Source: Calditrichia bacterium (GTDB lineage Bacteria; Calditrichota; Calditrichia; RBG-13-44-9; J075). Taken from it: DNA of 64,000 nt. The stretch's first letter is position 1; each line of letters opens with the position of its first letter. The notes under the pieces are model-generated. The model worked only from the letters and a program-made list of their open reading frames with translations, was not told where the DNA came from and ran no database searches. Made by a program: the position numbers and the translations under genes. Of this stretch, positions 18,093 to 27,235 are shown in pieces. The stretch spans positions 124,001-188,000 of the forward strand of contig JANQQU010000085.1 in NCBI GenBank assembly GCA_028284905.1. Reading direction: 5' to 3'.

Positions 18093-19016
18093 ATGAAAGT
18101 CGCTGTTGTCGGTACTATAAACAAGGACTTGATCTTACCCTACGAGAACAGTCCGATAGAAAGCTTTGGCGGCATCTTTTATGATATCGCCGTACTGGCA
18201 CAAATTCTGGACCGGGATAATGATTCTATTATCCCGGTCGCTTATATCGGGGCGGATATAGCAGCGGCTTTTACTGCGTTGCTGGTCAATATGCAAAATG
18301 TTTCCCGGGAAGGATTGCAACCCTTCGGAGAACGCAATCATAAAGTCATCCTCGAATATCATTCCCCGGAAGAGCGGGAAGAAAAATCGCTTTTCCCGTT
18401 TCCCCCATTAAACTGGGAAGATATCGCCGCCCCGGTGAAGGCTGCTGATATGATTATTGTGAATTTAATCAGCGGCTGGGATCTCAGTCTGGAAGCCTTA
18501 AAAAAACTGGCGGAGGTTTCCCGGGAAAAAATTTATCTGGATGTTCATTATTTGACGATGGACCGGGATGAACTGGGGCGACGCTCCCCTCGCAAACCGG
18601 ACAATTTTCAGGATTGGCTGGCCTGTGCGAAATTTATTCAAATGAATGAAGTGGAATTCGGGTTGCTCTCGGCGGAGTGTCGTAGCGATATTCACTTCTT
18701 TCAAACCCATTGCCAGCCGGATCAGCTCTTGCTTATTACCAAAGGTGCCGCCGGTGTAACGCTGTTGTATCAGCGCGATGGGATTGTTGGCCGGAAGGAA
18801 ATTCCCGGATATAAAGTTGATCGGATTATCGATACCACCGGTTGCGGGGATTCTTTTGGCGCCGGATTCGTGGCCGCTTATTTAAAAGATGGAGATGCGG
18901 AAAAAGCCGCCGCCTTCGGCAATCTTGTCGCCGCTGGCAAACTCACCTTGCGCGGCACCAATGAGATGGATAAGTTAGCGGCTATGATGACGGAAATTGA
19001 AGCAGGAAATCGATAA
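18093..19016 (+). CDS. PfkB-family carbohydrate/nucleoside kinase
   Basis: A ~307-residue ribokinase-like (PfkB) protein. The N-terminal 'VAVVGTINKDLI' and the C-terminal catalytic signature 'DTTGCGDSFGAGFVAAYL' (anion hole plus catalytic Asp) define the family; 'LLLITKGAAGVTLLY' precedes it. ATG 18093 is chosen over GTG 18078, which would lie inside the end of purE and right against its AGGAG. The typical N-terminal sugar-binding pattern is weak, so the substrate is not predicted. Being between purE and a nucleotide-sugar reductase suggests a nucleoside or sugar salvage role, but that is only context. Confidence 0.85.
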   Translation: MKVAVVGTINKDLILPYENSPIESFGGIFYDIAVLAQILDRDNDSIIPVAYIGADIAAAFTALLVNMQNVSREGLQPFGERNHKVILEYHSPEEREEKSLFPFPPLNWEDIAAPVKAADMIIVNLISGWDLSLEALKKLAEVSREKIYLDVHYLTMDRDELGRRSPRKPDNFQDWLACAKFIQMNEVEFGLLSAECRSDIHFFQTHCQPDQLLLITKGAAGVTLLYQRDGIVGRKEIPGYKVDRIIDTTGCGDSFGAGFVAAYLKDGDAEKAAAFGNLVAAGKLTLRGTNEMDKLAAMMTEIEAGNR

Positions 19017-19031
19017 GAACAGGATGTTGTT

Positions 19032-19922
19032 TTGAAGAAAATAATGATTACCGGGGCCAGTGGTTTGTTGGGGCAGGCGCTTGTGCGCACGTTTGGCGGG
19101 AAGTATGAAGTGATTGCAACCGCTAAATCGGAGCTGCCGGATGCGTTGGTAAATAAAGTTGAATTTCATCAGCTGGACATCAGTGATGCCACTCGCTGTA
19201 AGGATTTGATTCAGGAGCTGGATCCTGACGTAATCATCAATGCTGCAGCCTATACGAATGTCGATGGCTGTGAGGATCAACGGGAAGTATGCTGGCGCGC
19301 CAATGTGAAAGGTGTGGAGAATCTTGCCGTTGCTGCCAGAAAAAATATGGCACTGCTGGTGCAATTATCGACGGATTATATCTTTGATGGTGAAGATGGT
19401 CCCTATGGCGAAGATGATACTCCAAATCCCCTTGGTTATTATGGGAAAGCAAAGTTGGCTTCGGAGAATGCCGTACGGGTGGTTGGGATCCCTTACGCGA
19501 TTATCCGAACCAATGTTATTTTCGGCACTGGTATTGATGTGAAAAACAACTTCTTTCTTTGGTTGTATAACAGTTTGAAGGCTGGTCAAAATATACGAGT
19601 GGTTACCGATCAGTATAATAATCCGGTTGCAGCAGACGATCTAGCTTTAGGGATTCGCCAACTGGTGGATGAATCCAAATATGGTGTTTTTCATTTGGGC
19701 GGAAAAGAGTATTTAAATCGCTACGAGTTTGCTGTGCAACTAGCTGAGGTCTTTGGATTTTCTACAGAATTAATTGCCCCGATAGAGACCGGCGAATTAC
19801 AACAAAAAGCACCCCGTCCGATGAAGGGCGGCTTAAAGATAGATAAAGCAGCCAAAACGTTTGGTTATGCGCCAAGACCGCTGGAATCGGTTTTTAACTC
19901 GTTGAAAAATCGCCTGAAATAG
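19032..19922 (+). CDS. dTDP-4-dehydrorhamnose reductase-like SDR (RmlD family)
   Basis: A 296-residue NAD(P)-dependent reductase of the RmlD branch of extended SDRs. It has the nucleotide-binding 'ITGASGLLGQALV', the RmlD hallmark 'PDVIINAAAYTNVDGCEDQ' around residue 65, 'LSTDYIFDGEDGPYGEDDTP' near 117-136 and the catalytic Tyr-x3-Lys in 'GYYGKAKLASE'. RmlD makes dTDP-L-rhamnose; several relatives act on other nucleotide sugars. The TTG at 19032 starts MKKIM and is kept; ATG 19044 is the alternative. The other rml genes are not in the window. The gene lies with glycosyltransferases, consistent with supply of a deoxysugar donor. Confidence 0.87.
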   Translation: MKKIMITGASGLLGQALVRTFGGKYEVIATAKSELPDALVNKVEFHQLDISDATRCKDLIQELDPDVIINAAAYTNVDGCEDQREVCWRANVKGVENLAVAARKNMALLVQLSTDYIFDGEDGPYGEDDTPNPLGYYGKAKLASENAVRVVGIPYAIIRTNVIFGTGIDVKNNFFLWLYNSLKAGQNIRVVTDQYNNPVAADDLALGIRQLVDESKYGVFHLGGKEYLNRYEFAVQLAEVFGFSTELIAPIETGELQQKAPRPMKGGLKIDKAAKTFGYAPRPLESVFNSLKNRLK

Positions 19923-19948
19923 GCCTGTAAAGTTTGTCCGGGAGATTC

Positions 19949-20668
19949 ATGAAAAAGACGCTGGTAATTGTACCGACTTATAATGAGCGTGAAAATATTG
20001 AGACGTTGCTGGAAATTGTTTTTGGTCTGGGAGTTCCCGATTTATCGGTGCTGATTGTGGATGATAATTCTCCTGATCAAACTGCTGATATTATTAAGGG
20101 ACTGATGAAGAAATACGACCGCCTTCATCTGCTGGAGCGGGAAGGAAAGCTGGGGCTCGGCACTGCTTATATTGCCGGCTTTCGCTTTGCTTTAAAGGAA
20201 GGGTTCGATTACATCATGGAAATGGATGCGGACCTCTCCCATAATCCGAAGGATATTCCCCGTTTTCTGGAAATGATTGAAGATGCGGATTTAGTGATTG
20301 GCTCCCGTTACTTGAAAGGGGTAAATGTCATCAATTGGCCGCTAGCGCGTTTGGCTTTAAGTCTCTTCGCCAGTCAGTACACCCGCATCATTACCGGGAT
20401 GCCGATTAGTGACTGTACCGGCGGATTCAAGTGTTTTCGCAGGGAAGTGCTGGAGCAAATTCCGCTTGATCAAGTTCGCTCGAATGGCTATGGCTTTCAG
20501 ATAGAGATGAACTTTAAGGCCTGGAAACGCGGATTTGTTATCCGGGAACTACCAATAATCTTTACCGACCGCACCGTTGGAAAGTCTAAAATGTCCCGCA
20601 AAATAGCTATTGAAGCAGCATTCATGGTTTGGAAAATAAAAATCTTGAGCTGGTTTGGTAAGTATTAG
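19949..20668 (+). CDS. Polyprenol-phosphate mannose synthase-like GT2 (Dpm1 family)
   Basis: A 239-residue GT2 enzyme of the dolichol/polyprenol-phosphate mannosyltransferase type: 'VIVPTYNERENIETLLEIV', 'VLIVDDNSPDQT', 'LLEREGKLGLGTAYIAGF', the DxD 'IMEMDADLSHNP' and 'RSNGYGFQIEMNFKAWKRGF'. It is the soluble, single-domain form without the C-terminal GtrA membrane part. ATG 19949 is preferred over the in-frame start 15 bp upstream because GGGAG lies 4-5 bp before it. A polyprenyl-phosphate-sugar is the kind of donor that DUF2723/GT-C enzymes use, so this gene may feed the 8.5-15.5 kb enzymes (inference). Confidence 0.9.
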   Translation: MKKTLVIVPTYNERENIETLLEIVFGLGVPDLSVLIVDDNSPDQTADIIKGLMKKYDRLHLLEREGKLGLGTAYIAGFRFALKEGFDYIMEMDADLSHNPKDIPRFLEMIEDADLVIGSRYLKGVNVINWPLARLALSLFASQYTRIITGMPISDCTGGFKCFRREVLEQIPLDQVRSNGYGFQIEMNFKAWKRGFVIRELPIIFTDRTVGKSKMSRKIAIEAAFMVWKIKILSWFGKY

Positions 20669-20838
20669 CGAGCTTTTTCACCCAGATGGTGAATATATTA
20701 TTCCCCTCATCAAAGTCTTCAGAAAGAGATGAACTGTTCTTGTGGATGTGGATTTGAATGGATTTATCTTTGATACTTTTTATATCGGATAGAATGTTGT
20801 AAATTGAGCGCAACCTGAGAAAATAAGAGGACGACATT

Positions 20839-21804
20839 GTGAAAAAAACACTACGCGCAGTTCTGGACTTTGAAAAACCTGTCGTTGAACTTCATAATAA
20901 AATTGCTGAAATGGAAAAGTTGGCAGAAGAAAGCGGTGTCAATTTAACTGATGACACTAAGCGTCTGAAAAAGAAAGCCGACACCCTCCAAAAAGAAATT
21001 TATGCGAAATTAACTCCCTGGCAACGCGTGCAGCTTGCCCGCCATATAGACCGGCCGTATACCCTCGATTACCTGGAAAGAATTACCACAGACTTTGTTG
21101 AATTGCATGGCGATCGTTTTTTTGCCGACGATCCGGCCATGGTTTGCGGTTTGGCCCGCATTGATGATTTCCGGGTTGTGATCGTTGGTCAACAAAAAGG
21201 CCGCGATGTTAAGGAAAATCTCCACCGTAATTTCGGCATGCCAAATCCGGAAGGCTATCGGAAAGCATTGCGAGTAATGAAACTGGCCGCGAAGTTTAAC
21301 CTGCCAATTTTAACCTTTGTCGATACGATGGGCGCTTATCCCGGTATCGGGGCAGAAGAACGCGGGCAGGCAGAAGCAATTGCCAAAAATTTATTTGAGA
21401 TGGCCTCTCTGCCGGTGCCGATTATTGTGTCGGTAATTGGAGAGGGCGCATCTGGTGGCGCATTGGGGATTGGGGTTGGCGATGTGATCCTGATGCTGGA
21501 AAACTGCTGGTATTCCGTAATTTCTCCGGAAGGATGCGCCGCAATTCTCTGGAAGGATAATGCCAAAGCCTCCTATGCTGCCGATGCTATGAAGCTAACC
21601 GCGCCGGACCTATTAAAGCAGGGCGTTATCGATAAAATTATTAAGGAACCTCCCGGCGGCGCGCACTGGGACTGGGATAAGGCGGCAGAGTATTTGAAGA
21701 TCAGCCTGGTTAGCGAATTAAAAAAGCTGACCAAGCTAACCCCGGAAAAGCTGGTGGAAAAACGCATCGCGAAATACGAAAAAATGGGTTTCTGGGACGA
21801 ATAA
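20839..21804 (+). CDS. accA: Acetyl-CoA carboxylase carboxyltransferase subunit alpha
   Basis: A 321-residue AccA, which with AccD transfers the carboxyl group from biotin to acetyl-CoA in the first step of fatty acid synthesis. Diagnostic stretches: 'LDFEKPVVELHNKIAEMEKL', 'LARHIDRPYTLDYLERI', 'ELHGDRFFADDPAMVCGLAR', 'VDTMGAYPGIGAEERGQAEA' and 'GEGASGGALGIGVGDVILML'. The start is GTG with AAGAGG 9 bp upstream. accD is not in the window. The 170 bp before it contain a short TTCACC/GGTGAA hairpin at about 20689 and probably the promoter. A Trm112-like gene follows after 15 bp. Confidence 0.96.
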   Translation: MKKTLRAVLDFEKPVVELHNKIAEMEKLAEESGVNLTDDTKRLKKKADTLQKEIYAKLTPWQRVQLARHIDRPYTLDYLERITTDFVELHGDRFFADDPAMVCGLARIDDFRVVIVGQQKGRDVKENLHRNFGMPNPEGYRKALRVMKLAAKFNLPILTFVDTMGAYPGIGAEERGQAEAIAKNLFEMASLPVPIIVSVIGEGASGGALGIGVGDVILMLENCWYSVISPEGCAAILWKDNAKASYAADAMKLTAPDLLKQGVIDKIIKEPPGGAHWDWDKAAEYLKISLVSELKKLTKLTPEKLVEKRIAKYEKMGFWDE

Positions 21805-21819
21805 TAAAGGTTTTTACCA

Positions 21820-22008
21820 GTGAGAGAAGAATTACTGCAAATTCTATTATGCCCGTCCTGTAAAGGAAAATTAAGGCATGAACCCCTGGATAATAATCCG
21901 CAGAAGGGACGCCTGATTTGCGCTCAATGCCAGGTATATTATCCGGTTGAGGACGGGCTACCGAATCTGGTACGCAGTGAAGCAAAACCGCTGAAGCAAC
22001 AATCCTGA
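21820..22008 (+). CDS. Trm112-family zinc-ribbon protein (YcaR/UPF0434-like)
   Basis: A 62-residue protein starting at GTG, with two CxxC knuckles ('LCPSCKGKL' and 'ICAQCQVYYPVEDGLPNLV'), the standard form of bacterial Trm112/UPF0434. Eukaryotic Trm112 activates several methyltransferases; a similar partner role is proposed for bacterial members. It follows accA by 15 bp and is followed by a strong terminator, so it ends the transcript. Confidence 0.9.
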   Translation: MREELLQILLCPSCKGKLRHEPLDNNPQKGRLICAQCQVYYPVEDGLPNLVRSEAKPLKQQS

Positions 22009-22014
22009 CTTTTG

Positions 22015-22043
22015 AAAACGCTCATCCTTTGATGGGCGTTTTT
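22015..22043 (+). terminator. Rho-independent terminator after the accA-trm112 transcript
   Basis: The 12-nt arm AAAACGCTCATC at 22015-22026, a CTTT loop, and the complementary arm GATGGGCGTTTT (one G-T wobble) running into TTTTT. The A-tract/T-tract symmetry means it could also act on the minus-strand operon ending at 22084. Confidence 0.88.
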
Positions 22044-22083
22044 CACTGATGGAATAGACCAACCAATCAAATCAGTAACCTGC

Positions 22084-23118
22084 TTATTTTAACACCTTTT
22101 CATAGATGTCAATCGTATCCCGAGAGATTTTTTCCCAAAGGAAATGCTTGGCGATATACTGCTTCAATCTTTCATCTTTTGGAGCGTTGAGGGCTTTTTC
22201 GATGCCACGGCGAATATCGGCAATGCTGTACGGATCAACATACTCCGCCATATCGCGGAAATAGTCTTTGGTGCCACCATGCGGGGTAATAACAACCTTG
22301 GCACCGGCCAGTGCGGCTTCCAATGCGGCGCGTCCGGGCGTTTCAAACTGCGACGGCAGCACAAAAACATCACAGGCGGCGAAGGCGGAGGCCAGCATTG
22401 GGGATCTATTTGGCAAACCTTCGATCAACAATAGATTTTTATTCTTCCGGGTTTCCTCCAATATCGCTGCTGTTTCCCCGGTATTCAGCACCCGGGTAAT
22501 CAATACAGCGGGATGATCAATATCGGCCAGCGCCTTTACCAGGGCCAGCATGTTTTTGCGATGGGGACCGATATGGCCGACATTCAAAATGAATTTATCC
22601 ATACCGTATTCTTTCCGAAACAATGCAGGATCGGCATCGAGGAATTCCCGGGAAACACCATTGTGAATGACCCGGATTTTTTCTTTGGGAATACCCATCC
22701 CGCGGGAAATGATATTACCCTCTTCGCTGGTATTGGGAAGCACCATTTCCGACCATTCGCAAATATCCCGGGTAAAGCCAAAGTCCCACCACATACCGCG
22801 CATCAAACGGCGACTGATCTTATCAACTTCGGTAATTGTTCGGATAAATGCGGGGGAGCGCCGGGAATAAAAAATGGTATTCACCACGAACTTCTTTTGC
22901 CAGGTTTGTAGCAGTCGAGCGATATTGTAAACCGCGAAATTGGCAGAAAAAAGATGGACTAAATCGCAATCAAGAATTTTCTCCCGATCCTGCCAGATAT
23001 TCAAATATTCAACGGTGACGCCCATTTCTTCCAGATGCTTTTTGGTCGCACGCATTTTAACGTAGGGGCCGCCGCCATAAAGCGGCACTCCCTCGTGGGT
23101 GGCAAATATGATTTTCAT
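22084..23118 (-). CDS. Glycosyltransferase family 4 (GT-B)
   Basis: A 344-residue GT4 enzyme. The N-terminal acceptor half starts 'IIFATHEGVPLYGGGPYVKM'; the donor half has 'VIHNGVSREFLDADPALF', 'ILNVGHIGPHRKNMLALVKA' and the family's C-terminal signature 'VFVLPSQFETPGRAALEAAL' (the E-x7-E type motif) followed by 'GGTKDYFRD'. It is the last gene of the minus-strand polysaccharide operon; its ATG overlaps the stop of the deacetylase by 4 bp (ATGA). The sugar donor is unknown. Confidence 0.9.
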   Translation of the reverse strand: MKIIFATHEGVPLYGGGPYVKMRATKKHLEEMGVTVEYLNIWQDREKILDCDLVHLFSANFAVYNIARLLQTWQKKFVVNTIFYSRRSPAFIRTITEVDKISRRLMRGMWWDFGFTRDICEWSEMVLPNTSEEGNIISRGMGIPKEKIRVIHNGVSREFLDADPALFRKEYGMDKFILNVGHIGPHRKNMLALVKALADIDHPAVLITRVLNTGETAAILEETRKNKNLLLIEGLPNRSPMLASAFAACDVFVLPSQFETPGRAALEAALAGAKVVITPHGGTKDYFRDMAEYVDPYSIADIRRGIEKALNAPKDERLKQYIAKHFLWEKISRDTIDIYEKVLK

Positions 23119-24668
23119 TGTTTTGATTTCCCGTAATGCCAGGTTAAGTCATGAACCAGCATTTGTTTGTTATATCTTCGAAGTCTTTTTGGAGAATAGG
23201 GCCGCGGCAACTGCATTGGCGCTATTGTTATACATTCCTTGGCGAAAGGATATTTTGAATTCAGTAGTGCTAGCTGGGAACGGCCATCCGGGTAATCGGC
23301 AATCGCAGCGATTTCCTTCCCGAAAGCACCATATTCGATTTCAATTTTGTCCTTATTTAAGTGCGCCAGCCAGGAAAATGCCTGTCGCTTTCTCCACCAT
23401 TCCGCATACTCTCCCAGGGAGATTGCCGGCAATCCCTGCTCCTGCACTTCCCGGAAAAGGGATTCGAAGACCGTCCAACGTTGTTGCCCGGGATGGTGGT
23501 AGAAAATAGCAGGTTCGTTAGCATTCACTTTTTCCGTCAGCCGATTGAGGTAATAGGCTATCATCTGTGCTTCCGAAAATCGCGCCCAGCGCAACCGGCC
23601 AACGCTAATCGGGTGAATCGGAATTTGTAATACTTTGCTAAATTGTCCGTTCACATAAGGATAAAAGGGGAGGTCATCAAAACCAAGACTGAACTCGGAA
23701 GAATACTGGAAGCCAAACTCCTCGATAAGCTCACCGAGTGCCGGATGCCACTCGCCGTAGGGCGCTGCATAGCCATTAGGAGCGATGCCATTTTGCTGCA
23801 AAAGTGCCAGTCCGGTTTGAAAATCGATTTTATTCCGCTCATACCCCGGAAAAATACGATGGCGGTAACAATGATAGGCAATTTCCTGATCTGCCATATC
23901 AGCATATTGGGAAAGCCGGTTTTCTGCTGAGCGGGTTTCTACAAACCAGCTGGCGGGAATTTTATATTCCCGGCAAAGTTGATAGAGCTTCTCGATATTT
24001 TTCTCTGAGCCAAAGTCTGTATCAATCCGAAATGCAAAGAGACTCGTCTCTGCCCGGGGAAAGGGAGAAAGATGCACGAATGGTAATCCACGGTAATGAA
24101 AAAGATGCTTAAGCCCCATTTGAACAACACGCCGAATACCTTGTTTACCGATGCGGGCCACTCTTTCCGAAGGGAAGCGCTCACCATTGGCTGGTGGAAA
24201 ATTTACCCGGCGAATGCCATAATCAAGTAGCGCAGCGGTAAATCCGGAAGGTAATATGAGAATGCGCCCTTTCCCAATTGCGCTCACAGCGATGACTGAC
24301 TTGCCGTTCTGACGGGAAAGATGCGCGGCTTCTGCAGGCACCAGGCATAAGCGCTGAATATCACTCACCGGGATGTTACCGAAAATCGCGTCTGCTTCAG
24401 CATAAATATATTGCAGGTAACGCCGCTGTACAGGAATCCCAAATAATTCCTTCGCGGTATCGGCCTCCATCATCGCAGCACCGCCGTTTGTAAGATATTG
24501 CTGGAGAACTTCCTGATGCTCGGCACAGTTTTCGCGCGAGACAATCCAAACCGCGGAATTGCGCGGATCTGTGCGACTGCTGCCGAGCACTTCCCAGGGA
24601 ATGCCGATCTGATCCAACAGTAATGCCCAGGCAGGGGATGCAGCAGTTATGGTAATATTTAGTCTCAA
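23115..24668 (-). CDS. Polysaccharide deacetylase-like (NodB/CE4-fold) protein with N-terminal extension
   Basis: A 517-residue protein. Residues ~215-400 resemble a NodB-type polysaccharide deacetylase: 'FAFRIDTDFGSEKNIEKLYQ' gives the first Asp pair, 'ASWFVETR' the next strand, and 'AYHCYRHRIFPGYERN' a His-rich metal site, followed by 'GYAAPYGEWHPALG'. The ~200 residues before it look like a GATase/ThuA-like alpha/beta domain ('ILPSGFTAALLDYGIR'). The C-terminal ~100 residues are unassigned. It starts at a TTG that overlaps the flippase stop (TTGA). Being between a flippase and a GT4, it probably trims or senses a surface glycan; no signal peptide is evident. Confidence 0.75.
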   Translation of the reverse strand: MRLNITITAASPAWALLLDQIGIPWEVLGSSRTDPRNSAVWIVSRENCAEHQEVLQQYLTNGGAAMMEADTAKELFGIPVQRRYLQYIYAEADAIFGNIPVSDIQRLCLVPAEAAHLSRQNGKSVIAVSAIGKGRILILPSGFTAALLDYGIRRVNFPPANGERFPSERVARIGKQGIRRVVQMGLKHLFHYRGLPFVHLSPFPRAETSLFAFRIDTDFGSEKNIEKLYQLCREYKIPASWFVETRSAENRLSQYADMADQEIAYHCYRHRIFPGYERNKIDFQTGLALLQQNGIAPNGYAAPYGEWHPALGELIEEFGFQYSSEFSLGFDDLPFYPYVNGQFSKVLQIPIHPISVGRLRWARFSEAQMIAYYLNRLTEKVNANEPAIFYHHPGQQRWTVFESLFREVQEQGLPAISLGEYAEWWRKRQAFSWLAHLNKDKIEIEYGAFGKEIAAIADYPDGRSQLALLNSKYPFAKECITIAPMQLPRPYSPKRLRRYNKQMLVHDLTWHYGKSKQ

Positions 24669-26074
24669 CGAAATGCGCTCCGAATGTAATCAAACTCCGC
24701 CTTTCGCACGCCGCTAAACCAGATCGTCAGCGGGATTGCCAGGAAAATTACCAGTAGACAGTTGATTCCCCAATGGAGTTGCCAATATAAAAGTAGTGGG
24801 AGAAAGGCGAAAAACACCAATAGCATCGGCGGAATAATGTAGCGGAATAATGGCGGTTGGAGACGCTGCCGGACCTGCCAGGCCATAATGAGCATCGCGG
24901 TCAACTGGTAGAGAACCATGGCGAGGATAACCCCGGGAATATCGAGAAATTCTTTTAAGGGATAAATAGTTAGCAGCAAAACCAGTAAGCCGCCAACGAA
25001 AGCAGCCGTAAATATACGATCCGCTTTTAAGCCGATTAAAGTGTACCCGACAACAGAATTGATCATGGAGAGAACAAAGTAAACTGTCATGATTTGAAAA
25101 TACGGCACGGCCGAGACATATAAATCGCTGAAGATCACAGTTACTAATACTTCCGCGGATACAATGGCCAGCATGCTGATCGACAGGGTAACAGCAACCA
25201 CAATTTTCGTACTACGCTGAACAATAGCGGTCAATTGTTCCGGCTGTTGCTGCGCGCTGTGGCTGATGGCCGGAAAGAAGACGTTGTAGAACATGCGGTC
25301 GAATATCATTAATAGCAAGGTTAGCCGAAGGGCCGCGCTAAATACGCCGACCTCATCAGCAGTTGCCGTCCATCCGAGGTAAATGATCGGAAATTGAATC
25401 ACCAATTGGGAAATGGAACTGACCAGACCGAGCGGGAAACCCTTTTTCAAAAGCGCCAGCGGCTGAAAATTCCGGAAACGGAAACTAAGTGGAAAGTCTG
25501 CTCTTTTAAACAATACCCACAAAAAAATCATGTGAACCACACCGCCGATAAACCATCCCCAGGCGGTGAGCAATGTGTCCGCCGGCTGCTGCACCCAAAT
25601 CAAAATAAATATCAGGTAGCTAAACATGCCCAGGGCGTTCCCCACTGCAATCGCCCCCATTTGCTGCTCGCCCTGAAAATACCAGTCTGGCAACAGGGTT
25701 GAAGGAAAAAGGAAAAACATATAGATGATGATGATTTCCAAAGCCAGCTCAGAAGGCGCAGTCAGCGGGATAATGATAAACGCAATAATAAACGCTGTAA
25801 TGGATAATAAGAAGCGGGTGGTGAAAATTTGCCCGGCAAATTCACCGGGGTTTTTATCTTTTGCCGCGATATGGCGGGTACCGAGTGTCGGAAGGCCAAA
25901 ATGAGCAACCAACATCGCATAAGACAACAGTGCCATTCCCAGATGAATAAGCCCAAAATTTGCCTTTCCCAAAACACGGGCGAGGTAGACGGTTGCGAGA
26001 AAGCCGGCTACCCGACTGAGAATATCGCCGGAGAAAAGGTAGAACATATTTTGCAAATGTTTCTTTAGCACCAT
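24665..26074 (-). CDS. Wzx-type polysaccharide flippase (MOP superfamily)
   Basis: A 469-residue protein with about 12-14 membrane helices. The start 'LFSGDILSRVAGFLATVYLA' and 'RVLGKANFGLIHLGMAL' are the N-terminal signature of PST/MOP flippases, and 'FPSTLLPDWYFQGEQQMGAI' and 'LLKKGFPLGLVSSISQLVIQ' follow the family layout. It would translocate undecaprenyl-linked oligosaccharides across the inner membrane. Its start overlaps the upstream GT4 by 10 bp and its stop overlaps the deacetylase start, so all four genes of this operon are translationally coupled. Confidence 0.9.
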   Translation of the reverse strand: MVLKKHLQNMFYLFSGDILSRVAGFLATVYLARVLGKANFGLIHLGMALLSYAMLVAHFGLPTLGTRHIAAKDKNPGEFAGQIFTTRFLLSITAFIIAFIIIPLTAPSELALEIIIIYMFFLFPSTLLPDWYFQGEQQMGAIAVGNALGMFSYLIFILIWVQQPADTLLTAWGWFIGGVVHMIFLWVLFKRADFPLSFRFRNFQPLALLKKGFPLGLVSSISQLVIQFPIIYLGWTATADEVGVFSAALRLTLLLMIFDRMFYNVFFPAISHSAQQQPEQLTAIVQRSTKIVVAVTLSISMLAIVSAEVLVTVIFSDLYVSAVPYFQIMTVYFVLSMINSVVGYTLIGLKADRIFTAAFVGGLLVLLLTIYPLKEFLDIPGVILAMVLYQLTAMLIMAWQVRQRLQPPLFRYIIPPMLLVFFAFLPLLLYWQLHWGINCLLVIFLAIPLTIWFSGVRKAEFDYIRSAFR

Positions 26075-27060
26075 TTCTCCAGTATTTGCTTTAATTCGCT
26101 TTCATCCTGAAATAAAGTGATGTTTTTTCCGGAGAGATCTTTCAGGCAACCTTTCGCCGGCGCGATAATCTTTTGCTGATAGTTCTTTGCAAGCACAACC
26201 CCACCGGAATTAAGAATGTCGCGATAGTTAAAGAGGACATAATCTACTGCGGACATGAGCACCGGCATCTGATCTCCCGGGATAAAGTCGCCGGCGAGAA
26301 AAATATTCGATGTGCCGGCAGCGGCTTCGGAAATCTTTTCCCAGTAGGCTTCATTGCCCCATTTAACCGGTCCGGCGATCAATAGTTGAATATCCGGGGA
26401 AACGCTTTTCACTAATTCTATCACTTCCCAAATGCCTTTGTAATCGGCGATATAACCAAACATGAGGAAAAGTGGTTTTTCAGAAAAGTTGAATTGCGGA
26501 AACAGCGCCGCCAGCTGTTTTCGGGCATCTGCCTTAGGCAGTGCTGCTGCCGGATAATCCGGATGTGAATGAACAAAAAACTTCTTCGGAGAAATACTGA
26601 GGATCTCGGCCATCTCAGCAGCAGCAGCAGGGCAATGAACATGGATACGCTGGGGCAGGCGTGCCCAAAGATAACGCAACCAGCGATTGCTGCGCCGATA
26701 TTGCCGGTGATGTGGATAGCGGTTATGAACCGTCCAGACAATCTTACCGCCCATCAGTCTGAACATCATTAAAATTTTAATTTTCCAGATAGCGTTGAGA
26801 AAAGAGCGCAGATCATGAAACTGGAACCAGTGATGATGAAGCACTGCTTTTTCTCCCAATAATCTGCGAAGGAGGATTGCCGGAGATAAAAAAGAAAAAC
26901 TGTGCAGGGAAATGTTCGGCGCTTCGCTGTCTAATGGTTTATAAAGCAGGGAGAGGTAGCAATTCCGTGCTGCCGTTCGCCGGATATCGGGGATTACATA
27001 AATTTTTTCCAGTGCCGGTTGTAATTCACGGTAGACTGTCAGCAGTTCATTCTTTGCCAT
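26065..27060 (-). CDS. Glycosyltransferase family 4-like protein
   Basis: About 331 residues if started at the ATG at 27060; the frame is open to a TTG at 27123, and neither start has a convincing ribosome site, so the 5' end is uncertain. Features of GT4: 'VLHHHWFQFHD' and 'KIVWTVHNRYPHHRQY' in the acceptor half, then 'PLFLMFGYIADYKGIWEVIE', 'IQLLIAGPVKWGNEAYWEKI' and 'VDYVLFNYRDILNSGGVVLA' in the donor half. It is the first gene of the minus-strand operon and divergent from the lytic transglycosylase gene. The promoter probably lies in 27061-27200. Confidence 0.82.
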   Translation of the reverse strand: MAKNELLTVYRELQPALEKIYVIPDIRRTAARNCYLSLLYKPLDSEAPNISLHSFSFLSPAILLRRLLGEKAVLHHHWFQFHDLRSFLNAIWKIKILMMFRLMGGKIVWTVHNRYPHHRQYRRSNRWLRYLWARLPQRIHVHCPAAAAEMAEILSISPKKFFVHSHPDYPAAALPKADARKQLAALFPQFNFSEKPLFLMFGYIADYKGIWEVIELVKSVSPDIQLLIAGPVKWGNEAYWEKISEAAAGTSNIFLAGDFIPGDQMPVLMSAVDYVLFNYRDILNSGGVVLAKNYQQKIIAPAKGCLKDLSGKNITLFQDESELKQILEKWC

Positions 27061-27235
27061 TAGCGTCACGGTCCCTGTTGGTGGTAGCCTATCAATGATA
27101 CATAATGCTCCTCCCGTGGGCAATGGTTTTTTTCAGGATGATTGGGGTAAAAAATATGCGAAAAATACTCAACTTTTTTGCTGTATTGGAATATTCTGTT
27201 ATATTATAAAAACTACAAGGAAGAGAAAACTGCTG

